A stretch of DNA of 64,000 nucleotides from Pseudomonas costantinii. Its GTDB lineage: Bacteria > Pseudomonadota > Gammaproteobacteria > Pseudomonadales > Pseudomonadaceae. Position 1 is the first letter of the stretch. Every line of letters begins with the position of its first letter. The notes beneath the pieces were generated by a model. That model had not been told where the DNA came from and did no database searches. It saw nothing but the letters and a program-made list of their open reading frames with translations. Shown here piece after piece: positions 48,534 to 57,243 of this stretch. Location of the stretch: NCBI RefSeq assembly GCF_001870435.1, contig NZ_MDDR01000057.1:1-64000 (forward strand), read 5' to 3'. Made by a program: the position numbers and the translations under genes.

Positions 48534-50660
48534 TTACAGGGTGTAGGAAATCCCTACCTGCACCGTGCGCGGCTCACCCGGATACGCATACACGTTACCG
48601 AACGCGCCCTCTTCATAGTCACGGTTGAACAAGTTCTTCACATCGAGGTTCAGCCGCACCTGTTCGTTGACCTTGTAGTAGCTGAGCAAGTCCACCACCG
48701 TGTAGGCATCCATCGAGAACGGAGTGTTGGAAGTTTGACCAACCCGTTCGGCGACGTACTTGCCACCTGCGCCCACACCCAAACCCTTAAGCGTGCCGTC
48801 CTGGAACTCATAGACATTGAGCAGGCTGAAGCTATTGCGTGGGATGTTGGCTAAACGCGAACCGACGCGGATGCTGTTGTCCTTGGTGACCTCGGCATCC
48901 ACATAGGCATACCCGCCGATCACGCGCCATTCAGGCGTGATGTTGCCAGCAACGTTGAGATCCAAGCCTCGGCTGCGGACCTGGCCGGCTGCGACGCTGA
49001 AGGCCGAATCCACCGGATCGGTGGTAAGCACGTTTTTCTTCTCGATCTGATAGATCGCCGCATCGACGCTCAACTGTCGATCAAGGGCTTCCCACTTGAT
49101 GCCCATCTCGTACGACTTGCCCTTCTCCGGCTCAAAACCACCACCCTGGCGACTGGCACCGGTATTGGGCTTGAACGAGCGCGCGGCGTCGGCGTACACC
49201 GCGACGGTCTCGGTGAGATCGTAGATCACGCCTACACGCGGGGTGACGGCGTTGTCGCTGGCGTCCCAGCTTTTCCCGCCAGGCACGTAGGTGTGATAGT
49301 CGTGCTCGAACCGCTCGAATCGCGCCCCCGCCAGCACTTTCAAGCGCTCGGTCAGGGCCACCTGATCCTGGACAAACGCGGCGTAGGTCTTGAGGTTTTC
49401 CTTGTCGTGAGTCGGCGTGCGCGTAAGCACCGGGCGTGGCTGGCCGTAGACCGGGTTGAAAATATCAATGGCATAGGTGCCCGCCGCGCCGCTGGAGCGC
49501 TGGATGATCGACTTGTAGTCGTAGTCTTCAAACTCGACACCCGTCAGCAAGGTGTGATCGAAACTACCGGTGGAGAAATGGCCAGTGAGATTGAGCTGCG
49601 TGTCTTTGTCGGTCCACTCCAGCTTGCGGTAGTTGAAGTTACGGCTCAGGGTTCGACCGTCGGCGGCCAAACTGTTGGCTTCAACGGCGTTACCTTGCAA
49701 GGAGCCCTCCAGCCATTGGAAACCGCCGCCCAGGGTCCAGTTGTCGTTGAGCAAATGCTCGAAACGCAGTTGGGCCATGTTGTTGTCGTTGTGCAGTTTT
49801 CCGGCGTCTTTTTCACCCCAGAAGGTATCGCGCGACGCGGTACCCTGTTGATGGGTATAGCGCGTCAGGCCACGGTCCAACGGGTGATTGTTGCGCATGA
49901 AGTCGCCTTCGAAAATCACCTTGGTGTCATCGCTCGCTTGCCAGCTCAACACCGGCGTCACGCCGTAGCGTTCGGTTTCAACATGATCTCGGAAGGTGTC
50001 GCCGCCCTCACCCACCACGTTCAGGCGATAGGCCAGGCGGCCTTCTTCGTCCAGTGGGCCGGAGGCGTCAAGCGTGCCACGGCGCATACCCTGGTTATCC
50101 AACTGGCTACCCAAGGTCACGCTGCGCTCAGCCTGGGGTTGCTTGGACACCACGTTGAAGGTACCGCCGGGATCGCCTCGACCGTAGAGCATGGTCGCGG
50201 GTCCGCGCAGCACCTCCAGACGTTCGATGGTGTTGGCATCCGGCATGTTCGGGTAACCCCGGTTGATCGGAAAACCGTTGCGGTAAAACTCGCCGGTTGT
50301 GAAGCCGCGCACGGTAAAGGTAGTCAGCCCTTGTCCGCCGAAGTTGTTCGCGCGACCAACACCACCGGCGTAGTCCAACGCGTCCTGCAGGCGGGTGGCA
50401 CCGATGTCTTCGACCACCGCCTTGGACACCACGCTGATGGATTGTGGGGTTTCATGAATCGAGGTGTCGGTTCGCGTCGCACTGGCCGAGCGAGTGGCGT
50501 GGTAGCCCTGCACCGGCCCCTGTGCCGTTTCATAGTCCGCAGTGCCCGTAATACTGGTCGCTTGCAACTCGAGACTGGCTTTTTCAACCGACTCGACTTC
50601 TGCCCAACTGAAGGGGGAAAACGCCTGAAGCACACAAAGGGAAACCAGGGTACGACGCAT
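48534..50660 (-). CDS. TonB-dependent siderophore receptor
   Basis: 708 residues from MRRTLVSLCVLQAFSPFSWA, a signal peptide; longer in-frame starts upstream would bury it. Plug domain: TDTSIHETPQSISVVSKAVVEDIGATRLQDAL, TFTVRGFTTGEFYRNGFPINRG and IERLEVLRGPATMLYGRGDPGG. A 22-strand barrel follows, ending in VQVGISYTL with the terminal aromatic-rich strand. No N-terminal signalling domain and no adjacent sigma/anti-sigma pair, so it is a plain importer rather than FpvA-like. The ligand is unknown; the fold resembles receptors for hydroxamate or mixed siderophores. A Fur-like site lies upstream. Confidence 0.92.
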   Translation of the reverse strand: MRRTLVSLCVLQAFSPFSWAEVESVEKASLELQATSITGTADYETAQGPVQGYHATRSASATRTDTSIHETPQSISVVSKAVVEDIGATRLQDALDYAGGVGRANNFGGQGLTTFTVRGFTTGEFYRNGFPINRGYPNMPDANTIERLEVLRGPATMLYGRGDPGGTFNVVSKQPQAERSVTLGSQLDNQGMRRGTLDASGPLDEEGRLAYRLNVVGEGGDTFRDHVETERYGVTPVLSWQASDDTKVIFEGDFMRNNHPLDRGLTRYTHQQGTASRDTFWGEKDAGKLHNDNNMAQLRFEHLLNDNWTLGGGFQWLEGSLQGNAVEANSLAADGRTLSRNFNYRKLEWTDKDTQLNLTGHFSTGSFDHTLLTGVEFEDYDYKSIIQRSSGAAGTYAIDIFNPVYGQPRPVLTRTPTHDKENLKTYAAFVQDQVALTERLKVLAGARFERFEHDYHTYVPGGKSWDASDNAVTPRVGVIYDLTETVAVYADAARSFKPNTGASRQGGGFEPEKGKSYEMGIKWEALDRQLSVDAAIYQIEKKNVLTTDPVDSAFSVAAGQVRSRGLDLNVAGNITPEWRVIGGYAYVDAEVTKDNSIRVGSRLANIPRNSFSLLNVYEFQDGTLKGLGVGAGGKYVAERVGQTSNTPFSMDAYTVVDLLSYYKVNEQVRLNLDVKNLFNRDYEEGAFGNVYAYPGEPRTVQVGISYTL

Positions 50661-50743
50661 GGGTGAGAAACCTTGTAAATGAGCCAGATGGAGCGGCATA
50701 TCTGCCAATTATTGTGCGGCGCAGGGTATACCAACTCACAACC

Positions 50744-50766
50744 AATTGATATGCGTTCTCATTTAA
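50744..50766 (-). promoter_or_regulatory. Candidate Fur box of the TonB receptor
   Basis: On the minus strand, AAATGAGAACGCATATCAAT matches the pattern of Fur sites (ATGATAATCATTATC core) at about 10 of 15 core positions. It sits roughly 85 bases upstream of the receptor ATG, where iron-dependent repression is expected. Confidence 0.5.
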
Positions 50767-50816
50767 GGTTTCGGAATTTATCCCTATGTGCAGATTTCAG
50801 TATCTACACAGATTGA

Positions 50817-51005
50817 TCACTCTGCATCGGACTCCAGAGCAGCCTCGGTAACGGGCGGCACACCAAACTGAACCGCTTCAATCCGTCCTTGAAGCCGCTC
50901 GACAAACTGCTCTGCTTCAGTCCGGGTACTGAACATCAAACTCAAATTGCCCAGCCGTAACAGGCAGCCTTGAGGTGAATCGACGTTCTCGAGTTCGATT
51001 TTCAT
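50817..51005 (-). CDS. Small protein of unknown function (62 aa)
   Basis: 62 residues from the ATG at 51005, with AGGGGA six bases upstream; a longer in-frame reading would run into the GGDEF gene. Sequence begins MKIELENVDSPQGCLLRLGN and ends acidic (AALESDAE). The middle (LSLMFSTRTEAEQFVERLQG) looks like two beta strands and an amphipathic helix, as in a small alpha/beta domain. No signal peptide or membrane segment. Twenty-two bases downstream of the GGDEF gene, so probably its operon partner. I do not recognise the family. Confidence 0.75.
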   Translation of the reverse strand: MKIELENVDSPQGCLLRLGNLSLMFSTRTEAEQFVERLQGRIEAVQFGVPPVTEAALESDAE

Positions 51006-51027
51006 AGTATCCCCTGAATAGTTGCGT

Positions 51028-52068
51028 TCATTGAGTCGCCGCGCGCACCCGCGGGTCGACAAGTTCACCTTCCAGATACGCGCAATCCTTGCCGTGATGC
51101 TTGGCGCCATACAGGCTCCTGTCCGCGCTCTTGAGCACCGCGGACATATCGGCCCCCGCCGAAAATTGCGCTATTCCCGCACTGCAGGTGTAGTTGTGCG
51201 GCACCGCAACACTGCGCCGAATCGCCTGCAACAGTCTCAGTGCGAAATCGCAGGCGAACGCCGGATCATCGCCCAGCAGCAACACGCCGAACTCTTCCCC
51301 GCCGATCCTTCCAAAGCTGTGGCTGCCCTGGGTGGTTTTCAGGCATGCGGCCATGGCACATAGAATCTTGTCGCCCACATCGTGGCCATACAGGTCGTTT
51401 TTTAGTTTGAAACTGTCGATATCCAACATCATGAAGTAACCGTTTTGGTCGCTGGTGATCAGCTTTTCGAAACTTTGCATGAAGGCACGCCGATTCAAGA
51501 TGGAGGTCAAGTAATCAGTCTCCGCCAACACTCGAAACTCACTCTCCACCAGCAGCACGGAGCGCAGGCTCTTCAAGTAGGAAAAATTCAAAATAAAACC
51601 GATGGACACCGAAGAAACGCAAAAAATGAACAGGTAGATCTGCGCCTCGCCGTAAATATCCGCCTGCATATGTGGCCACAAGATCAGCCAGACCAATGTG
51701 GCGGAAAATAGATAATCCTGAACACTGATAAAGAGGATGGCGCTGCTGACCACCAGGGTGACCGCGAGCGGCAAGCCGAAAATACGCAACTCCCCGTGAA
51801 GGCGGATGACATAGGCAAAACCTGCGGACAACAGGACCACATAGACGACACCCAAAACCCGCCACACGAAAAAATTCGCAGTGAGGTGGTGAAGGCGGCA
51901 AACAACCAACAAGCTAAGCGTGATAACCGTTATGTAAATATCAAATTCCATTGCCGGGTGAATCAACAACACCCCCACCCAGGCAATGACCCCTATCCAT
52001 TCGGCTTGCGTGACCGCCGGTGACAGTAACCGGCGCATCCTGGGCCTCAACTTCAAGTTCGTAGGCAT
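51028..52068 (-). CDS. Membrane-bound GGDEF diguanylate cyclase
   Basis: 346 residues. The N-terminal half has about five to six hydrophobic segments (for example EWIGVIAWVGVLLIHPAM and VWRVLGVVYVVLLSAGFAYV), without a recognised sensor domain. The C-terminal GGDEF domain starts near ETDYLTSILNRRAF; the active site is intact as RIGGEEFGVLL near residue 270, with the metal ligand in MMLDIDSFKLKND. I see no RxxD inhibitory site at the usual place before GGEEF. It should make cyclic di-GMP at the inner membrane. Two bases separate it from the upstream winged-helix-like gene. Confidence 0.9.
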   Translation of the reverse strand: MPTNLKLRPRMRRLLSPAVTQAEWIGVIAWVGVLLIHPAMEFDIYITVITLSLLVVCRLHHLTANFFVWRVLGVVYVVLLSAGFAYVIRLHGELRIFGLPLAVTLVVSSAILFISVQDYLFSATLVWLILWPHMQADIYGEAQIYLFIFCVSSVSIGFILNFSYLKSLRSVLLVESEFRVLAETDYLTSILNRRAFMQSFEKLITSDQNGYFMMLDIDSFKLKNDLYGHDVGDKILCAMAACLKTTQGSHSFGRIGGEEFGVLLLGDDPAFACDFALRLLQAIRRSVAVPHNYTCSAGIAQFSAGADMSAVLKSADRSLYGAKHHGKDCAYLEGELVDPRVRAATQ

Positions 52069-52070
52069 CC

Positions 52071-52922
52071 CTACCCTTCCCCTTCAATAGCTTGCAGGCC
52101 GACTGCAAATGAAAATGCCATAAAGCGTCTTACCAGACAGGCGAAAGGAGGCAGCACTTCCAATTGAGTTTTGGAATGCACTTTAAAGTAGCCCTTCTCG
52201 ACGCCTTCCTGAACCATTCGAATAACGTGAGTTTTCGACACTGACAGTTGCTGGGCCAAGGCAAGATAGGAAGATGACCTGAACGTTGCTCGATCATTTC
52301 CTGGCACAAAGGCGTCGTTATAGATAGCCAGCATCAACATGTGCCCTGCGTCTCGCTTCACCAGCCAATAACACTCCGGCAACAACACATCAACGGTCAG
52401 ATCAGCGGTCAGAATGTGCGAGAAGCCCTTGAAGTAAAGGGCCAGGAATTCTCGATCATCCAACTCACGCATGTTTCGAAAATGGGCCTTCTCAGGGCAC
52501 ATCAGCGCCAGTGCGTCGGTAATGGAGGTCAGCATCAGCCGGACTTCCCGGCAGGCTTCATCGGAGGGCGCGTACACTCTGAAGCGACTGTCCTCCGTAT
52601 GGGTGCCTACCGCCATGAAACCCAACGCCCTGAACAGTAGAAAGACCGACTCCAGGCTGTTTCTCGAGCAATACCTGCGCGCCACACAAAACGCTTTCAC
52701 ATCGCAAAGCAACGGTATCGACTTGGAGAAGTAATCACTTAATAGTGTAAAGGACACCATCAAACGGCTGTACTTGAGGGCACTCTTGTAGAAAAACGGC
52801 CTTTTTGAATAAGTGTTCAGAAGAACGCTGTAATGCGTTCGAATACAACTTTCAAACTCCACATTGCGCTCGAGTGCATCCGCCGCATTACCAATAGCCA
52901 ACTTCAACGAACTGACGTGCAT
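52071..52922 (-). CDS. Uncharacterised protein with C-terminal winged-helix-like segment
   Basis: 283 residues from MHVSSLKLAIGNAADALERN; a start 15 codons upstream is also in frame. No family recognised. The C-terminal quarter contains LALAQQLSVSKTHVIRMVQEGVEKGYFKVH, spaced like the recognition helix and wing of a MarR- or GntR-like DNA-binding domain. The N-terminal part is helical, unusually Cys- and Phe-rich, and contains DSRFRVYAPSDEACREVRLML. Lower GC than its neighbours suggests transfer or weak constraint. It heads a three-gene unit with the GGDEF gene and the 62-aa gene. Likely a regulator, but that is inference. Confidence 0.75.
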   Translation of the reverse strand: MHVSSLKLAIGNAADALERNVEFESCIRTHYSVLLNTYSKRPFFYKSALKYSRLMVSFTLLSDYFSKSIPLLCDVKAFCVARRYCSRNSLESVFLLFRALGFMAVGTHTEDSRFRVYAPSDEACREVRLMLTSITDALALMCPEKAHFRNMRELDDREFLALYFKGFSHILTADLTVDVLLPECYWLVKRDAGHMLMLAIYNDAFVPGNDRATFRSSSYLALAQQLSVSKTHVIRMVQEGVEKGYFKVHSKTQLEVLPPFACLVRRFMAFSFAVGLQAIEGEG

Positions 52923-53430
52923 GAAAGAGCCCCGATCAACCAACTTTATCCCACTGATCTCGACCACACCGTTTCTGTGGCCAGGTCCCCAAACAAATCA
53001 CGTCGTAAACACGGCCAGTGATGGCGCTTTGCCGCTGGGCGCAATGTACAGTGATTGTTGCACGGCACACCATCGCTACCAAAGTTGTTCCAGGCACTTC
53101 ATCACTTATGCCCTGAATATTTCAAATACACTTCACGACGCATTTTTTTACAGTTCAGCACCGCCTGTACTGAAATAACTAACCGAACAATCAGGTTTAT
53201 TCAAAAATACCGCCGCATCAGAAAACGGATGAGCGAACCCCTCGTCGATGCAGCGCGGACGGCAGAATCGGTTGAACCGCGTTCTAATGACTCTTTCGGC
53301 CTCAAGTGCTTACCCCTCCAGTCGATACACCGGGAGTACGCATGGGCCGCTTCCCTCATAACAACACATGCGACGCTCACCGCTACCGTTTTTCCCCTTG
53401 CCAAAATTATAAATACCCGCGGGAGAAGTC
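52923..53430. other. Intergenic region upstream of the chemoreceptor gene
   Basis: About 508 bases of lower-GC sequence between the divergent winged-helix-like gene and the chemoreceptor gene. No open frame here has a convincing ribosome site or product. It should hold promoters for both flanking genes; a sigma-28-like promoter is visible at 53302-53328. Nothing else recognised. Confidence 0.6.
53302..53328 (+). promoter_or_regulatory. Sigma-28 (FliA) type promoter of the chemoreceptor gene
   Basis: TCAAGTGC, 11 bases, GTCGATAC. The flagellar sigma-28 consensus is TAAAGTTT, 11 bases, GCCGATAA; matches are 5 of 8 and 6 of 8 with exact spacing. It lies about 100 bases upstream of the chemoreceptor ATG, and chemoreceptors are typical FliA targets. 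Confidence 0.6.
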
Positions 53431-55374
53431 ATGAATATCAAGCAGAAGCTGACCTGGGCATTTGCCGCCATCGCGTGCGTGCCGGTGATCCTGGTGGCCG
53501 TACTCGTCGTGCTGAACCTGCGCGAGGGGGCCCTGGCCAATTTCCTCGACAGCAGTGGCCGCGAGATCCGCCAGATCGACAATGGCATGAAGCAGTTCTT
53601 CGACGGCATCAGCCAGAACGTCGAATACGTGGCCAAGGACCCGCGCGTTGTCGCGGCCAAAGGTCTGAAGAGTTATGCCGGTGCCGACGCCGCGCAAATC
53701 CCCCTCACGGAAACAAACCAGCAGTTGCTGGAGATTTTCGACCAGTTCGCCAAAAGCCACCCCAGCACCGCCTACCTGTCGCTGGGCTTGAGCGACGGCG
53801 GCTACGCCAGTTGGCCTGACGACACCAAACTGAACAACTACGACCCACGCGTGCGCCCTTGGTACAAGGCCGCCATCGCAGCACCAGGCAAGACCGTTCG
53901 CACCGGCGCCTACTACTGGGCACCGGACGATGTGTCGCTGATCGGCACCGTGCACACCGTCACCGATGCCACCGGCAATGTGCTGGGCGTGGTCGGCCTG
54001 GACGTATCGCTCAAGCAACTCACCGAGTTGGTGAGGAACATCAAGCTTGGCGACAGCGGCTACCTGATGCTGGTCGAAGCCAACGACAATGTGCTGGTGG
54101 ACCCCAGCGATGCCAAGCACAACTTCAAGCCCCTGGCCGACCTCGGCGCCAATTACGCCGAGTTGGCCAAGCGCGGTGATGGCGTGAGCCAGATCGACAT
54201 CAATGGCGTGACCTACATGGCCAACGTGGTCAGTTCAAAAGATCTGGGCTGGCGCTTTATCGGTTTGATCAAACGCGATGAAGTGATGGCTCAAGCCTCG
54301 AGCCTCACTTGGCTGATCGCCGCCATCGCGGCGGTATTGGCCGTCATCTTTGCGATTGTCGGCGCAAGCTTCGCGCGGGTGATCGTTCGCCCGATTCGCG
54401 GTGTCGCCGATGGCCTGCAAGAGATTGCCGAAGGTGAAGGTGACCTCACCCGCCAACTCAAGGTAGAGGGCAAAGACGAAACCGCCAGCTTGGCGGGCTG
54501 GTTCAACCAGTTCCTGAGCATGATCGCCCAGTTGGTGCAGCGCATCGGCAGCGCCTCCTCCGACCTGCAAACTGCCGCCGCCGATACCAGCGAAGTCGCT
54601 CACAACATGAACCAGGCCGCCGGGCGCCAGCGTGAAGCGGTAGAGCTGGTGAGCACCGCCTTCAACGAAATGGTTGCCACCGCCAACGAAGTCGCTCGCT
54701 CCTGCAGCGCAGCTGCGTCGAGTGCCGACGAAGGCTACCGCGATGTGCACGACGGCCAGCAGCACATCGGCGAAGCCACCGGCAGCGTGCTCAAACTGAG
54801 CGAAGACTTGCAGCGTTCGACCCAGACCATGCAGTTGCTCGAGCAGGACAGCAAGAACATCAACACCATCCTGGACACCATTCGCTCGATTGCCGAACAG
54901 ACCAACCTGCTGGCGCTCAACGCGGCTATCGAGGCCGCACGCGCCGGTGATCAGGGCCGTGGCTTTGCCGTGGTCGCCGATGAGGTCCGCGCCCTGGCCC
55001 GGCGTACGGCCGACTCCACCGGTGAAATCGACAGCCTGCTGGGCAACCTCGCCCGCCGTACCCAGGAAGTCACCCAGCAGATGCAAGGCAGCCTGTTGGT
55101 GTCGCACACCAGCGTGGAACGCATCCAGCAAGCCCGCGACAGTTTCGACAAAATCCGCGGCTCGGTGGACTCGATCCGCGACCAGAACACTCAGATCGCC
55201 ACCGCCGCCGAAGAACAGCACCAAGTGGCCGAAGAGATCAACCGGCACATCGCGCAGATCCATGCCGATGCGCAGTTGGTCGAAGGCTTTGCCCACTCGG
55301 CGCAGACCGGGTCGGGCCGGTTGACGGATATTTCGGGTCAGCTCAAGGGTTTGGTAGGCCGGTTCAAGTTCTAG
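53431..55374 (+). CDS. Methyl-accepting chemotaxis protein, dCache sensor
   Basis: 647 residues starting at MNIKQKLTWAFAAIACVPV. Membrane helix 1 at about 8-30, periplasmic dCache domain to about 285, helix 2 (SLTWLIAAIAAVLAVIFAIVG), HAMP, then the cytoplasmic signalling hairpin with tip EQTNLLALNAAIEAARAGDQ. The sensor has the amino-acid-binding pattern of dCache_1AA receptors: YDPRVRPWY (Y....R.WY), a following YY, and the distal Asp in VVGLDVSL. This suggests taxis towards amino acids, as for PctA-type receptors. A GGGAGAAG ribosome site precedes the ATG. No CheB/CheR pentapeptide is seen at the C-terminus (GRFKF). Confidence 0.93.
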   Translation: MNIKQKLTWAFAAIACVPVILVAVLVVLNLREGALANFLDSSGREIRQIDNGMKQFFDGISQNVEYVAKDPRVVAAKGLKSYAGADAAQIPLTETNQQLLEIFDQFAKSHPSTAYLSLGLSDGGYASWPDDTKLNNYDPRVRPWYKAAIAAPGKTVRTGAYYWAPDDVSLIGTVHTVTDATGNVLGVVGLDVSLKQLTELVRNIKLGDSGYLMLVEANDNVLVDPSDAKHNFKPLADLGANYAELAKRGDGVSQIDINGVTYMANVVSSKDLGWRFIGLIKRDEVMAQASSLTWLIAAIAAVLAVIFAIVGASFARVIVRPIRGVADGLQEIAEGEGDLTRQLKVEGKDETASLAGWFNQFLSMIAQLVQRIGSASSDLQTAAADTSEVAHNMNQAAGRQREAVELVSTAFNEMVATANEVARSCSAAASSADEGYRDVHDGQQHIGEATGSVLKLSEDLQRSTQTMQLLEQDSKNINTILDTIRSIAEQTNLLALNAAIEAARAGDQGRGFAVVADEVRALARRTADSTGEIDSLLGNLARRTQEVTQQMQGSLLVSHTSVERIQQARDSFDKIRGSVDSIRDQNTQIATAAEEQHQVAEEINRHIAQIHADAQLVEGFAHSAQTGSGRLTDISGQLKGLVGRFKF

Positions 55375-55391
55375 GCAACATCCACCTCGGC

Positions 55392-55412
55392 TCGCCTGCG
55401 GGAAGCAGGCGA
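55392..55412 (+). terminator. Hairpin after the chemoreceptor gene
   Basis: TCGCCTGC-GGGAA-GCAGGCGA: a perfect 8-base stem with a 5-base loop, 17 bases after the chemoreceptor stop. No clean T-tract follows. Confidence 0.6.
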
Positions 55413-55479
55413 AGGCCCCGTGTATTCGCTACTATGTGCAACAGTTTCCCGCCCATAGCCAAGCCGATCCGGAGCCTTA

Positions 55480-56301
55480 ATGCCCAACGCCAAGGACACT
55501 GCCCACGACAGCAGCGCACCGATGATTCCCGAGCAGCGTCGCGAACAAATCCTGCGACAGTTGCGCAAGCATCAGGTGATGAGCGTGCACCAGTTGATGG
55601 AGATGTTCGACTGCTCGCACATGACCGTGCGCCGTGATATCGCACTGCTGGAGCAGGAAGGCCGGGCGTACTCCGTCACCGGTGGGGTAAGGATCGCCAG
55701 CCAGTTGCACAGCGAGCCCAGCCATCAATCCAAGGCCGTGGTGGAACTGCCGCAAAAGCAGGCCATGGCACGCCTGGCGGCGCGACTGCTGCACGCGGAC
55801 ATGACGGTGTATCTCGACGCCGGCACCAGCACGCTGGAGATCGTGCCGTACATCAAGGCGCTGTCGGGGATGACGGTGGTGACCAACGATTTCGGAATCG
55901 TGCAGGCACTGATGGACACGCCGCACGTGACGGTGATTCACACCGGCGGCCAACTGGATCATGACAACCATTCTTCCGTCGGCGGGCTGGCCGTGGCGAC
56001 CTTGCGCCAGGTGGTGACGGACATCGCCTTTGTGTCGACCAGTTCCTGGGACCTGCACCGCGGCATCACCACACCCTCGGCGCTGAAGGTCGAGGTCAAG
56101 CAAGTGGCGATGCAGTCAGCCGCTCAAGTGGTGCTGGTGGCGAGCAGTTCCAAGTACGGCACGTTCAGCATGTACCGCATCGCCGGGCTGGAGCCGTTCG
56201 ACGTGATCATCAGCGACGACGACCTGGCCCCGGCGGCGGCAGATGGCATCCGTAAGCGCGGCATCGAATTGATGCTGCCAAGCGATCCGCCGCTGGCTTG
56301 A
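55480..56301 (+). CDS. DeoR family transcriptional regulator
   Basis: 273 residues. N-terminal DeoR helix-turn-helix: RREQILRQLRKHQVMSVHQLMEMFDCSHMTVRRDIALLEQEGR, about 20-62. The C-terminal DeoR sensor domain has the sugar-phosphate pocket motifs DAGTSTLEI and VVTNDFGIVQAL, and ASSSKYGTFSMYRI. These regulators usually sense phosphorylated sugars. Its best target is the nearby threonate/tetronate operon, whose intermediate 3-oxotetronate 4-phosphate would be a fitting effector; the two are separated only by repeat copy C. Confidence 0.9.
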   Translation: MPNAKDTAHDSSAPMIPEQRREQILRQLRKHQVMSVHQLMEMFDCSHMTVRRDIALLEQEGRAYSVTGGVRIASQLHSEPSHQSKAVVELPQKQAMARLAARLLHADMTVYLDAGTSTLEIVPYIKALSGMTVVTNDFGIVQALMDTPHVTVIHTGGQLDHDNHSSVGGLAVATLRQVVTDIAFVSTSSWDLHRGITTPSALKVEVKQVAMQSAAQVVLVASSSKYGTFSMYRIAGLEPFDVIISDDDLAPAAADGIRKRGIELMLPSDPPLA

Positions 56302-56324
56302 TCCCAGTTGCAAGCTGACCTTGC

Positions 56325-57200
56325 GCTATCGCAGCATAGGTATCTACACATCTTTTTTATGGCTTGGGCTTTGTGGTTGTCGCGGGGCCGCTGAGTACAT
56401 ATCCGTTGTTTGGGTAACGGCGGCTTATGGTTTCGCCCTTACGGCGACTCACTTTGGAAAAGCCGGAATGCCGGCCCAGCCCAAAGTAAGCAAAGGGCTC
56501 TTGCCCCACCACTCGGCACCTCGCTAATGCTCGGTGTGCCCGCACTCCGGCACGGCTGCGCGGGTCGCCGCGATGGGCCATCCCTGGCCCCGCGCGGCTA
56601 AACCGGCATCCTTGCGGCCAGCGTGGTTTAACGGGGCGCCTAAGATCAAGATCAAAATCAACAGCACGGCGGCCTGAAAGCCGACCTGAGTGGTGTAGAT
56701 CAAAAGCGGTAAAACATGTGGGAGCGGGCAAGCCCGCTTCCACATTTGGATCTCCATACATCAGGGAAACTGCAATCTGCCCTGCTTCTGATCTGGCCTT
56801 TGCTCCACACCACTCAGGTCGGCTTTCAGGCCGCCGTGCTCTGCTTTTGATCTGCTGTTGATCTTGATCTCAGGCGCCCCATTAACCACGCTGGCCGCAC
56901 GCAGGCTTGAATCCGTGGGTAACCCGGCAGGACGCCGGGTTAGCCGCGCTGGGCCAAGGATGGCCCATCGCGGCGGCCCACGGATTCAAGCCTGCGTGCG
57001 GGCACACCGAGCCACAGCGAGGTGCCGAGTGGTGGGGCAAGAGCCTTTTGGTTACTTTTGGGCTCCTTTCAAAAGTGACCCGCTGTAAGAGCGGAACCAA
57101 TAGCGGCCGTGACCAAAACAACGGATATGTACTCAAAAATCTACCTAAAGAAAATGGCCAAGCGCCAAGAGCTGTGTAGATACCTATGGCTATCGCAGGC
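56325..57200. repeat. Long intergenic inverted-repeat element, copy C (full-length composite)
   Basis: Non-coding, between the convergent 3' ends of the DeoR gene and otnI. Two halves face each other about position 56751. The outer ends (ATCGCAGCATAGGTATCTAC at the left and its inverse near 57170-57197), the GTACATATCCGTTGTTT blocks and a perfect 34-base pair of inverted repeats (56663-56696 and 56807-56840) define the symmetry. The right half also carries nested hairpins: AACCCGGC...GCCGGGTT near 56924 and the paired AGGCTTGAATCCGTGGG / CCCACGGATTCAAGCCT. Several short open frames on both strands are products of the repeat, not genes. Confidence 0.85.
56716..56745. repeat. REP-type hairpin at the centre of copy C
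   Basis: A 30-base near-perfect palindrome built on ATGTGGGAGCGGGC and GCCCGCTTCCACAT, the core of Pseudomonas REP sequences. It lies close to the symmetry centre of the long element. In copy A the same place reads ATGTGGGTGCTCC, as if the hairpin had been lost or never completed. Confidence 0.8.
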
Positions 57201-57243
57201 AAGCCAACTCCCACATTTTTATCGCTGTTTGGTCCGACGTAGC

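Noticed and set aside
48534..50660. TonB receptor as the FpvA pyoverdine receptor
   Set aside because: It lacks the N-terminal signalling domain of FpvA and is far from the NRPS genes with no sigma/anti-sigma neighbours; nothing ties it to pyoverdine beyond iron transport.
53055..53819. 254-codon plus-strand frame entering the chemoreceptor gene
   Set aside because: It runs out of frame through the start of a strongly supported chemoreceptor and has no family signature.
36412..57200. Short open frames inside the long repeats, such as those near 36443-36884, 56357-56761 and 56882-57271
   Set aside because: They occur on both strands of palindromic repeats, recur between copies with frame breaks, and lack ribosome sites or known domains.
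36448..57200. Transposon or IS copies
   Set aside because: No transposase frame and no target-site duplication could be seen at the element ends; the elements are described as repeats only.
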